A stretch of 63,297 bases of DNA from Gillisia marina (GTDB lineage Bacteria; Bacteroidota; Bacteroidia; Flavobacteriales; Flavobacteriaceae), in the NCBI RefSeq assembly GCF_000258765.1, contig NZ_AJLT01000018.1, positions 1 through 63,297 on the forward strand, given 5' to 3'. Both the position numbers and the translations under genes were made by a program. Of the stretch, positions 19,199-29,363 are shown piece after piece. Numbering within the stretch: the stretch's first letter is position 1; the number at the start of each line of letters is the position of its first letter. The notes under the pieces are model-generated. The model ran no database searches. It was not told the origin of the DNA and saw only the letters and a program-made list of their open reading frames with translations.

Positions 19199-20260
19199 TT
19201 AATATACTGCAGGCGATAGCATAGTAATAGTGCCATTATCTGCATCTATAGCAGCATTTATTCCATTTGGAATGGTAGAATTATCATCCACATGTCCAAA
19301 CATGGCACCGGAATATGCCGGAATCTCTAAAGGTTTAATATAATGATCTATTACTTCTTCCAAAGTTAGAGAGCCATAACCACTTCCGCCGGGATCACAA
19401 TCGGTGCATTTTCCAAAGACAAATCCGGAAATTTTATCTAGAACTCCTGCCAATTTAAGCTGAGACATCATCCTGTCTATCGCATAAATTTTTTCACCAA
19501 CTTCTTCCAGATATAGGATCTTATTCTCCCAATTTGGCAGATAATCAGATCCCATAATACCAGATAAAACCGATAAATTTCCGCCTAATAAAATTCCTTC
19601 AGCTTTTCCTGAAGTAATGGTGCGAATTCGGTTTTTTACTTGTACTAGATTATCCCCGGTTTCTTTTGTGTTTTCAAAAGTGAAAGTATTTTTATTGAAA
19701 AGGATTTCTTTGAAAATGCTATAGCTGAAGTTATTCCAAGTAGAAGTCGCCATTGGCCCGTGAAAAGTTACGAGTCCGGTTTTGGCATAAATCGCCATAT
19801 GAAGAGCTGTAATATCACTATATCCTATAAATACTTTTGGGTTTTTAGCGATAGCTTCGTAGTCTATTTTATCTAAAATCCTTGCTGCACCGGAGCCTCC
19901 CCGTAATGCAATGATAGCATCCACTTCCGGGTCTTTAAACATATTGTTCAAATCTTCAGCCCGCTCTTCATCTGTGCCTGCTAAATGTCCGTAATGTGAG
20001 TTGATATATTTCCCGAGTTTCACTTTTAAACCCATTGCTTGAAACGTCTCAACCGCTATCTCGTAAGGTTCCGATTCAAATTTATTTGAAGCAGGACTAA
20101 TAATCCCGATTGTATCTCCTTCAGAAAGATGTTTCGGAATTAATTCTTTTGTGCTTGTTGTATTTAATTCAGAAGAAAAAGCCACAGGAGCAATAAATGA
20201 AGATAATCCTATGGCTAAACTGCCTGTTCCTATGTTTCTTAAAAAATTTCTTCTCTCCAT
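19199..20260 (-). CDS. LD-carboxypeptidase (S66 family) with Tat-type leader
   Basis: 353 aa serine peptidase of the LdcA family, which removes the terminal D-Ala from muramoyl tetrapeptide. Nucleophile S148 in GYSDIT, glutamate in LEEVGE (252-253) and H323 in GHVDDNSTIPNG form the expected Ser-Glu-His set. Unlike the cytoplasmic E. coli-type enzyme, it begins RRNFLRN plus a hydrophobic stretch ending AFSS, a Tat-like export leader. A periplasmic role is therefore inferred. It lies 72 bp downstream of the PBP4 gene on the same strand. Confidence 0.9.
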   Translation of the reverse strand: MERRNFLRNIGTGSLAIGLSSFIAPVAFSSELNTTSTKELIPKHLSEGDTIGIISPASNKFESEPYEIAVETFQAMGLKVKLGKYINSHYGHLAGTDEERAEDLNNMFKDPEVDAIIALRGGSGAARILDKIDYEAIAKNPKVFIGYSDITALHMAIYAKTGLVTFHGPMATSTWNNFSYSIFKEILFNKNTFTFENTKETGDNLVQVKNRIRTITSGKAEGILLGGNLSVLSGIMGSDYLPNWENKILYLEEVGEKIYAIDRMMSQLKLAGVLDKISGFVFGKCTDCDPGGSGYGSLTLEEVIDHYIKPLEIPAYSGAMFGHVDDNSTIPNGINAAIDADNGTITMLSPAVY

Positions 20261-20332
20261 TATATTTTGGTGCTAAATAAATTCTGCTCTAAAATAAATA
20301 ATTATTGATTGGTTCACTTAGAATTGTGCAGT

Positions 20333-21643
20333 TTAATAGGAATTTCTAATCTCTAAAAGGATTTTTTCCATTTGTTTTTTAATTACTGAAGAAGGAAGTA
20401 CATAATTGTTATTCATGAAACTAAAGATCATCAGCTTGCCAGAATTAGTTTCTAAATATCCGCTTAGTGAGTAATTATTCCGAAGAGATCCCGATTTTGC
20501 GTAGATGTATGGCTCTGCTGAAGCATCCCAGTTTTTAAGAGTTCCTGTTTTCCCATTAGCTGGGAAGAGCTCAAAAAGTTGCTTTTTTGGCACTTCCTTG
20601 AATATCCTTTCAAGAATGGCTATTAAAGTTCTTGGTGTAATTAAATTATAACGGGATAAGCCCGAGCCATCTACCCATTTAATTTCGTCTGGTAGATCAT
20701 TAAAATAAGCAGATTGTATATAATCTATTGCCGAATTAGTATTTAAGCTGTCACTTATCTTTTCGGAAATAAGTAAAAGTAGCTGTTCTGCTATAAAATT
20801 GTCACTTTCTACTAGCATCTCCTTATAAAGGCTGTCTGATGCTACAGAATATATAGTTTGAGTTTTTTTATTAGTAAGTTTCAAATTCTTTGAAATAACA
20901 GTAACAGGCTTGCTTAAGGTATCGCTTAATAATTTAACACTCAATTCGGGTGAGGTTTTAAAAGGAATGTTTTTATCTAGAATTTCATTCTTCGGGATGT
21001 TGTATTTAAAAGTATTAGAATCTACATCCCTTCGAATTGAATTGGAAGCCTGCATATCCTTGACTAAGAATTCAGAAAAATAGGGTGGAGAACTTATTGG
21101 AAGAGTATCAGAAGATCTCCACTTAAAATTTACGAGGTTTCCATAAATTGGAAATTGAGACCGCTCTGCAGAATAGGCATCGTTATAGTCGTCCCAAGCC
21201 CAGCCAGAGCCAAGAGAAGGGTTAGTACCAATTGAGGTTGCGAGATATAGCTTTTTAGAGGAATTCTTCAGAAAGTCGAAAACCTTAGAATGGGAAAATT
21301 TTGGATTCAAAAAACTTGGATCCCCGGTGCCCCAAAAAACTAAGGAATCTTGAGTGCTATAATATCTAATTCCCGGAATAGTATCTCCTAATTCTTTTAG
21401 TGAAGCATAAAAAGTGAGCAGCTTAGTATTGGAGGCGGGCGTAAAGTACTTATTGGAATTCTGTTCTATAACAAATTCTTTCTTTTCTAGATCGTATAAT
21501 GCAAATCCGGTAAAACTTTGGTTGAATATTTCTGAAGTTAATTCTCGAGAGAGCTCCTTCTTTAATTGTTGCGTGCTAGAGCAAGAAAATAGCGATGAGA
21601 TTATTGCCAGAAGTAAGAAGAAGTGCAGGATCTTTGATTTCAA
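20333..21643 (-). CDS. dacB: D-alanyl-D-alanine carboxypeptidase/endopeptidase, PBP4-like (S13) lipoprotein
   Basis: 436 aa. Lipobox-like SLFSC with C21 predicts lipid anchoring in the envelope. S13 active-site motifs are present in order: SxxK S71-N-T-K74 (TPASNTKLL), SxN SDN in the VESDNFIAEQLL region, and KTG in ANGKTGTLKN. It would trim pentapeptides or cleave cross-links. It heads a two-gene unit with the LD-carboxypeptidase; both act on peptidoglycan peptides. Confidence 0.88.
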   Translation of the reverse strand: MKSKILHFFLLLAIISSLFSCSSTQQLKKELSRELTSEIFNQSFTGFALYDLEKKEFVIEQNSNKYFTPASNTKLLTFYASLKELGDTIPGIRYYSTQDSLVFWGTGDPSFLNPKFSHSKVFDFLKNSSKKLYLATSIGTNPSLGSGWAWDDYNDAYSAERSQFPIYGNLVNFKWRSSDTLPISSPPYFSEFLVKDMQASNSIRRDVDSNTFKYNIPKNEILDKNIPFKTSPELSVKLLSDTLSKPVTVISKNLKLTNKKTQTIYSVASDSLYKEMLVESDNFIAEQLLLLISEKISDSLNTNSAIDYIQSAYFNDLPDEIKWVDGSGLSRYNLITPRTLIAILERIFKEVPKKQLFELFPANGKTGTLKNWDASAEPYIYAKSGSLRNNYSLSGYLETNSGKLMIFSFMNNNYVLPSSVIKKQMEKILLEIRNSY

Positions 21644-21865
21644 ACTGAAAGGTTTTACTGTTTAAAAAATTTTAAAAAATTAATTTATAACATTTCTTTT
21701 TAGCAGCTCCTTGAAAACCTGTAATTTTTAAAGATTAGATTAAGGTTTTTATCATCTAAAGCGAGGTGCAAAGCGCATTTAAAATATTAAAAGAGAAGAG
21801 TAGGCTTGGCCAAAAACATACTTTAGAACTTTAATACTAAGCTATGTTAGGTCTTAAAGAATAGT

Positions 21866-21873
21866 TATCTTTG
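21866..21873 (+). promoter_or_regulatory. -7 element of the queE promoter
   Basis: TATCTTTG matches TAnnTTTG exactly and ends only 6 bp before the queE ATG at 21880, so the transcript should start at or a few bases from the start codon. Confidence 0.65.
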
Positions 21874-21879
21874 CACGCT

Positions 21880-22512
21880 ATGATTACAGGAGATACAAAA
21901 GTGTTGGTGGATAAGGGTATTATGCTTCCGTTAATGGAAGAGTTTTATACCATTCAAGGTGAAGGTTTCCATAAAGGAACTGCTGCTTATTTCATTAGAA
22001 TAGGTGGTTGCGATGTTGGATGTCACTGGTGTGATGTTAAAGAAAGTTGGGACGCATCCTTGCATCCTCCAACTCATATTGGGAAAATTGTAGAAAATGC
22101 CGTTTCTTATAGTGATACCATTGTGATCACCGGGGGCGAACCCTTGACTTGGGATATGGGTCCTATCACTAGTCTTTTAAAAGATAAAGAATGCCAGGTT
22201 CATATAGAAACATCTGGAGCGTATAAATTAAGCGGGCAATGGGATTGGATTTGTTTGTCTCCTAAAAAAATAAAGCTGCCAACAGAAGAAATCTACGCAG
22301 TAGCAAACGAATTGAAGGTAATCGTTTATAATCTCCATGATCTAAAGTTTGCTGAAGAGCAAGCCGCAAAAGTTAATAAGGATTGTATCCTATATCTTCA
22401 ACCAGAATGGAGTAAGCGGGATTCTGTTATTCCAATAATTGTAGATTATGTGATGAAAAATCCAAAATGGAAAGTATCATTGCAAACCCATAAATATTTA
22501 AATATACCTTAA
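21880..22512 (+). CDS. queE: 7-carboxy-7-deazaguanine synthase
   Basis: Radical-SAM enzyme making 7-carboxy-7-deazaguanine from 6-carboxytetrahydropterin on the way to queuosine. 210 aa from the ATG at 21880; a TTG at 21871 would lie inside the -7 element, so it is rejected. The cluster motif is C44-x3-C48-x2-C51 (GGCDVGCHWCD), with GGEPL downstream and the substrate-side motif FYTIQGEGFHKG. QueC/QueD are not nearby. Transcription is probably monocistronic with a terminator after the stop. Confidence 0.95.
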   Translation: MITGDTKVLVDKGIMLPLMEEFYTIQGEGFHKGTAAYFIRIGGCDVGCHWCDVKESWDASLHPPTHIGKIVENAVSYSDTIVITGGEPLTWDMGPITSLLKDKECQVHIETSGAYKLSGQWDWICLSPKKIKLPTEEIYAVANELKVIVYNLHDLKFAEEQAAKVNKDCILYLQPEWSKRDSVIPIIVDYVMKNPKWKVSLQTHKYLNIP

Positions 22513-22551
22513 TAAAAAACGTTTCAATTCTTAAGGATTGAAACCGTTTTA
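22513..22551. terminator. terminator between queE and the opposing DUF2911 gene
   Basis: AAAACGTTTCAAT pairs with ATTGAAACCGTTTT with one bulged base. A-run and T-run flanks let it serve both convergent genes. Confidence 0.75.
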
Positions 22552-22576
22552 AGTTTTTAGGTGTTTTTTTTAAAGC

Positions 22577-23140
22577 TTATTGAACTGCTTTAAAAGGAAC
22601 TTCAACATACTTGTTATCCCAACCCATTAAAAGATCGGCTCCATCAGCTTTAGTTACAAAAGCCATGGAAAAAGATTCAATAGTGGAAGGTGCATTTCGC
22701 ACAGGAACTTTAATTCTCACTCTATCTTCTTGATCGGTATACTCATAGGCTCCCCAAGTGTTTGTTCTGTTATTTAAAATTACAGTCCATTCTTTTTCTC
22801 CAGGAATTGTATAAATAGTGTACGTTCCAGCTTCCACCATCGCATCAGCTACTTTCATGTCTTTATATAAAGTAAGCTCTGTTGCTTCATTTGCGCCAGT
22901 TCTCCAAACTTCATTATAAGGCACAAGTTTTCCAAAAATCTCTCGATCTCTTTTTTGAGGTCTACTATAGATAACTCTAGCTACAACTTCTTCATCCTGA
23001 TTTTTGTAAACAACTAAATCCATTGGGCTTACATCAACTTTTGCAAAATTGATAGCATCTTTGGTTTTTTCTTGGGCATTTACAGAATTGCTTTGAAGCG
23101 TAAAGATTGCTATTGCTGCTAATAAGAATATTCTTTTCAT
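22577..23140 (-). CDS. DUF2911 domain-containing exported protein
   Basis: 187 aa. Signal peptide 1-22 (cleavage after VNAQ). The remainder is the DUF2911 beta-sandwich, with the motifs ARVIYSRPQKRDREIFG, PYNEVWRTGANEATEL and AGTYTIYTIPGEKEWTVILN. Bacteroidota carry several such periplasmic proteins of unknown role. Single gene, convergent with queE. Confidence 0.9.
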   Translation of the reverse strand: MKRIFLLAAIAIFTLQSNSVNAQEKTKDAINFAKVDVSPMDLVVYKNQDEEVVARVIYSRPQKRDREIFGKLVPYNEVWRTGANEATELTLYKDMKVADAMVEAGTYTIYTIPGEKEWTVILNNRTNTWGAYEYTDQEDRVRIKVPVRNAPSTIESFSMAFVTKADGADLLMGWDNKYVEVPFKAVQ

Positions 23141-23390
23141 AATATTTAAATTAATTTAATTAAGATATAAAGGTACTATTTCAATAAAATGAGGAATGTT
23201 AATGAAGTCTTATAATTTTTTAAAACCCTAAGCTTCTTATTTGATAGTGATATACACAAAATTGATTAGATAAAGTTTCAGTAAAATACTAATTAAATAA
23301 TTTTAGTTATTAAATGTAATCAATATTTGCTCAAATGTTTTTAATTGAAAATGAATGCTGCAAATTTGTTTATAATTAAAACTGAAAATT

Positions 23391-25001
23391 ATGTGTGGTA
23401 TATTAGCTGTAATAGGAAAAAAAGAAGATAAGGAGTTGGTTTCTCAGCTTTCTAAAAGAATTAGTCATCGTGGGCCAGATGAAAGTGATGTACATGTTAC
23501 TGAAACTGGAGCGATCTTATGTCATGAGAGATTGGCTATCATGGATGTAACAACCGGGAAGCAACCTATACAAGGAACTTCTTCGGCATGGATGATTCAT
23601 AACGGCGAAATATACAATTACAAAGCGCTTAAGGAAAATGAACTAAAAGATCATGAGTATCGTACCACAGGTGATTCCGAAGTGATCGTACACTTATATG
23701 AAAAATATGGATATGGTTTTTTAAACAAATTAGACGGAGATTTTGCCTTTGTTGTGGTAGATGGAAAAGAATTTATTGCTGCAAGAGATCCAATAGGTGT
23801 AAAGCCACTTTATTATGGTAGGGATGCTGAAGGTGCGCTGTGGTTTGCGAGTGAAATGAAAGTGCTGGCAGATCAATGTGTGGAATTTCAAGCGTTTCCT
23901 CCTGGATATTATTATACGCCAACTACCGGATTTGTTCAATATTATAAACCGGAGTGGTATTCTTTGGAGAAGTGTCATGAAGAAGCAGACTTAAAAAGAC
24001 TTCGAGAATCTTTAATTGCAGCAACCAAAAAACGCTTGATGTCTGATGTGCCTTTAGGTGTATTGCTAAGTGGAGGATTAGATTCGTCTTTAACTTCTTC
24101 AATCGCGGCAAGACTACTCAAAGAAAAAGGTAAAAAATTACATTCATTTTCTATCGGCTTAAATGAAGACGCACCCGATTTAATAGCTGCTCGAAAAGTG
24201 GCAGAATTTTTAGAGACTGAACATCATGAAATTCATTTTACGGTGGAAGAAGGAATCGGAATTATAAAAAAATTGATCTGGCATTTAGAAACTTATGATG
24301 TGACCTCAATTAGAGCAAGTACTCCAATGTATTTCCTTTCAAAAGCAATTACTGAAAAAGGGATTAAAGTAGTGCTTTCCGGAGAAGGTGCCGATGAGAT
24401 TTTTGGAGGGTACCTATATTTTAAAAATGCACCTTCTGCTGAAGAATTTCAGAAAGAAACAATAAGCCGAGTTAAAAGATTGTCTACTGCAGACTGTTTG
24501 CGAGCAGATAAATCTACAATGGCGCATGGATTAGAAGCGAGAGTGCCATTTTTAGACAAAGCCTTTTTGCAAACTGCCATGGGAATTGCTCCTGAGCATA
24601 AAATGCCAAAATCTCATGGAGGCGTGGAAAAGTATATTCTTAGAAAAGCATTCGATACGCCAGAACAGGCTTTTCTTCCAGATGAAGTGCTATGGAGACA
24701 AAAAGAGCAATTTAGCGATGGAGTTGGTTACAGTTGGATAGATACGCTTATTGAATACACAAAATCTCAGGTAACCGATTTGGAAATGGAAATGGCTTCA
24801 GAAAAATACCCGATAAACACCCCTTCCACTAAAGAAGCCTATTTTTATAGAGAGATCTTCAGCGAATATTTCCCACAGGAATCTGCAGCAAAATCAGTAA
24901 AAAAATGGATTCCAAAATGGCAAAAAGATCTAGATCCAAGCGGTAGAGCAAGTTCTACTCACGTGGCACAAACCAGTTTTATGGAGGCTCAAAAAGTTTA
25001 A
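23391..25001 (+). CDS. asnB: asparagine synthase B (glutamine-hydrolysing)
   Basis: 536 aa. The N-terminal class II glutamine amidotransferase domain uses C2 (MCGILAVIG) as nucleophile, with NGEIYN at 71-76. The C-terminal synthetase domain binds ATP through the PP-loop SGGLDSS (227-233) and adenylates aspartate. Intact length for the short asnB type. 250 bp of AT-rich DNA precede it, with a poor -7 match (CAAATTTG at 23361-23368). Single gene. Confidence 0.97.
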   Translation: MCGILAVIGKKEDKELVSQLSKRISHRGPDESDVHVTETGAILCHERLAIMDVTTGKQPIQGTSSAWMIHNGEIYNYKALKENELKDHEYRTTGDSEVIVHLYEKYGYGFLNKLDGDFAFVVVDGKEFIAARDPIGVKPLYYGRDAEGALWFASEMKVLADQCVEFQAFPPGYYYTPTTGFVQYYKPEWYSLEKCHEEADLKRLRESLIAATKKRLMSDVPLGVLLSGGLDSSLTSSIAARLLKEKGKKLHSFSIGLNEDAPDLIAARKVAEFLETEHHEIHFTVEEGIGIIKKLIWHLETYDVTSIRASTPMYFLSKAITEKGIKVVLSGEGADEIFGGYLYFKNAPSAEEFQKETISRVKRLSTADCLRADKSTMAHGLEARVPFLDKAFLQTAMGIAPEHKMPKSHGGVEKYILRKAFDTPEQAFLPDEVLWRQKEQFSDGVGYSWIDTLIEYTKSQVTDLEMEMASEKYPINTPSTKEAYFYREIFSEYFPQESAAKSVKKWIPKWQKDLDPSGRASSTHVAQTSFMEAQKV

Positions 25002-25063
25002 GTTCTTTATCAACTAAAAAGCAGGGTTTTTCACAAAAATTGTTAATAACTTAAAGGTATTGA

Positions 25064-27085
<2,022 letters not shown>

Positions 27086-27092
27086 AGATTTG

Positions 27093-27121
27093 AAGCCTGC
27101 TTTTTTAGCGGGCTTTTTTTT
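27093..27121 (+). terminator. terminator after gyrB
   Basis: AAGCCTGC pairs with GCGGGCTT (one G-T) around a 7-nt loop, followed by a T-run. Confidence 0.88.
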
Positions 27122-27205
27122 GTTACTGTTAAGTTAAAATGGATTATCTATAATTTAACATACTGTATTTCATTATTTTTACGTTAATACTAAAAACACT
27201 ATACT

Positions 27206-28177
27206 GTGAAAAAGCTACTAAAATCTACCTTATTACTATCCCTACTTCTTATTTCTAACCTATCATTCGCTCAAGGAGATGTGGATGCATTAATTGATGA
27301 CATGCTATTGATTGCAGAGAATTTTGCTGCGCCTGGAGCAGAAGGAGCCACTTTACAATCTAGTGCAGGCTGGTTCTCTTCCGCATCAACATTGGAGAAA
27401 TGGCAGGTGGAAGTTTCGGTTCATGGGAATGCCTTATTTGTTCCCAGTTCTAAAAAAAATAAGTTAATTAGAGACAATCAATTTAATAATCTATCTATAA
27501 GCGGCGCTAGCAATGCGTTATTACCGACTGTTTATGGTGGCGATACAGATGCTGTTTATCAAGGATCTATTTTTGGGCAAGATTTTGAATTTGATGCGAT
27601 CGACGGGTTGGATAAAGGAGTTGTATTGCACGCCTTCCCACAGATAACCGTTGGCTTACCATTTAAAACGGAAATCGCTGTAAGATATTTACCGGAAGTA
27701 TTTATTAATGACGTAGGGATTAGTACTTATGGAGTTGGACTTAAACATAATTTCTCTCAGTATATATACAAGAGATTTAAGCCTGAAGATTTTCAATTTG
27801 CGTTAATGGCAAATTACAGCAATTTTAAAGCAGATTATAAATTCCTTCCGATAGATATAGAGATTGCAAATCTAAATAGGATCGAGGTAGATGCTAATAT
27901 GTATAATGTGCAGCTAATAGGTTCTAAGCTTTATGAGAATTTTGAAGTAATGGGAGGTGTTGGTTATACCAATTCGAATTTTGATTATGCCTTTGGAGGA
28001 ACCGGAGCATCATTATCTGCACTAAATGATCAATTAGGTGCTTTGGGAAATAGCGAAGGGAAGTTTAAAGGAAATATTGGATTTAACTACTATTTCAATA
28101 AATTTAAATTTAGCACCGTATTTTCAGCAAGTGGATTATTTAATGCCAATGTTGGGCTTCATTACCGTCTCAACTAG
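27206..28177 (+). CDS. DUF6588 family exported protein, probable outer-membrane barrel
   Basis: 323 aa beginning at a GTG. Signal peptide 1-22 (cleavage after SFAQ). The mature protein has strongly alternating beta-strands ending in NVGLHYRLN, as in outer-membrane barrels, and matches the flavobacterial DUF6588 type (VLHAFPQITVGLPFKTEIAVRY; YGVGLKHNFSQY). Role unknown. Single gene between gyrB and mdh. Confidence 0.8.
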   Translation: MKKLLKSTLLLSLLLISNLSFAQGDVDALIDDMLLIAENFAAPGAEGATLQSSAGWFSSASTLEKWQVEVSVHGNALFVPSSKKNKLIRDNQFNNLSISGASNALLPTVYGGDTDAVYQGSIFGQDFEFDAIDGLDKGVVLHAFPQITVGLPFKTEIAVRYLPEVFINDVGISTYGVGLKHNFSQYIYKRFKPEDFQFALMANYSNFKADYKFLPIDIEIANLNRIEVDANMYNVQLIGSKLYENFEVMGGVGYTNSNFDYAFGGTGASLSALNDQLGALGNSEGKFKGNIGFNYYFNKFKFSTVFSASGLFNANVGLHYRLN

Positions 28178-28265
28178 AATACATTTAACCATTCCTTATT
28201 ATTTAACTAATACATAATTTGTACTTTCGTACAAAATCAATAATTAATATTTAAAATCATATAAA

Positions 28266-29192
28266 ATGAAAGTTACTATCGTTGGAGCAGGTGCTGTTGG
28301 GGCAAGTTGTGCTGAATATATTGCCATAAAGAATTTTGCTTCAGAAATTGTTTTAGTAGATATAAAAGAGGGTGTTGCTGAAGGAAAGGCAATGGATCTA
28401 ATGCAAACTGCAACCCTTAACGGATTCGATTCTAAGATTGTAGGTTCTACAAATGATTATACCAAAACTGCCGGTAGTGATGTAGTTGTTATTACAAGTG
28501 GAATTCCAAGAAAACCGGGAATGACAAGAGAGGAATTAATTGGGATTAATGCCGGGATAGTCAAAGAAGTTTCTGGAAATTTAATTAAGCATTCTCCAAA
28601 TACAGTAATTATTGTGGTGAGTAACCCAATGGATACCATGACATATTTAGTGCATAAAACTACAGGCCTCCCTAAAAATAGAATTATTGGAATGGGTGGA
28701 GCTTTAGATAGTGCACGTTTCAAATTTAGATTAAGTGAAGCTTTGGAATGCCCTCCGTCTGATGTAGATGGAATGGTAATAGGTGGGCATAGTGATACCG
28801 GAATGGTGCCTTTAACAAGATTGGCAACAAGAAATAGTATTCCTGTAACTGCTTTTCTTTCTGAAGACAGATTGAATCAGGTTTCTGAAGATACTAAAGT
28901 TGGTGGTGCTACACTAACAAAATTGTTAGGGACTAGTGCTTGGTATGCACCGGGTGCAGCTGTTTCATCAATGGTTCAAGCGATTGCTTGCGATCAGAAA
29001 AAAATGTTTCCATGTTCTGCTTTATTAGAAGGAGAATATGGGTTAAATGATCTTTGCATTGGGGTTCCTGCAATTTTAGGAAAAGATGGTTTGGAGAAAA
29101 TCGTTGAAATAGAATTGACCGATGCTGAAAAAACTAAGATTAAAGAAAGTGCTGAAGGCGTTAAAAAAACGAATGATTTATTGACGTTTTAA
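28266..29192 (+). CDS. mdh: malate dehydrogenase
   Basis: 308 aa LDH-like MDH, oxidising malate to oxaloacetate with NAD in the TCA cycle. Rossmann motif GAGAVGASCAE (7-17), D-x-K specificity region (VDIKEG), substrate loop IPRKPGMTREEL with the arginines, VSNPMD, and the catalytic His in GGHSD. Preceded by a -7-like TACTTTCG at 28222-28229, ended by a strong terminator. Single gene. Confidence 0.97.
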   Translation: MKVTIVGAGAVGASCAEYIAIKNFASEIVLVDIKEGVAEGKAMDLMQTATLNGFDSKIVGSTNDYTKTAGSDVVVITSGIPRKPGMTREELIGINAGIVKEVSGNLIKHSPNTVIIVVSNPMDTMTYLVHKTTGLPKNRIIGMGGALDSARFKFRLSEALECPPSDVDGMVIGGHSDTGMVPLTRLATRNSIPVTAFLSEDRLNQVSEDTKVGGATLTKLLGTSAWYAPGAAVSSMVQAIACDQKKMFPCSALLEGEYGLNDLCIGVPAILGKDGLEKIVEIELTDAEKTKIKESAEGVKKTNDLLTF

Positions 29193-29230
29193 GCATTATT
29201 CCTATCATATTTCAGTAAAAACTGAAACTC

Positions 29231-29261
29231 AAAAAAGACCACTTTTTAAGTGGTCTTTTTT
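29231..29261 (+). terminator. terminator after mdh
   Basis: AAAAAAGACCACTT pairs perfectly with AAGTGGTCTTTTTT around a 3-4-nt loop, with T-run. Confidence 0.92.
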
Positions 29262-29296
29262 ATTGCTAAAAAGTTAAATTTTTCAAAAAAAAATAA

Positions 29297-29327
29297 TTGG
29301 CATTTGAATAATGAAGTCCTATATTTG
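29297..29327 (+). promoter_or_regulatory. secDF promoter
   Basis: TTG (29297-29299), 20-bp spacer, TATATTTG (29320-29327): fits the Bacteroidota TTG-N17-23-TAnnTTTG model. ATG 36 bp downstream. Confidence 0.7.
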
Positions 29328-29363
29328 TCCGTTTTAAAAAATGACATTAAATAATAAAGAATA

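Noticed and set aside
21644..21879. preQ1 riboswitch before queE
   Set aside because: No preQ1-like fold seen, and the -7 element sits almost on the start codon, leaving no leader.
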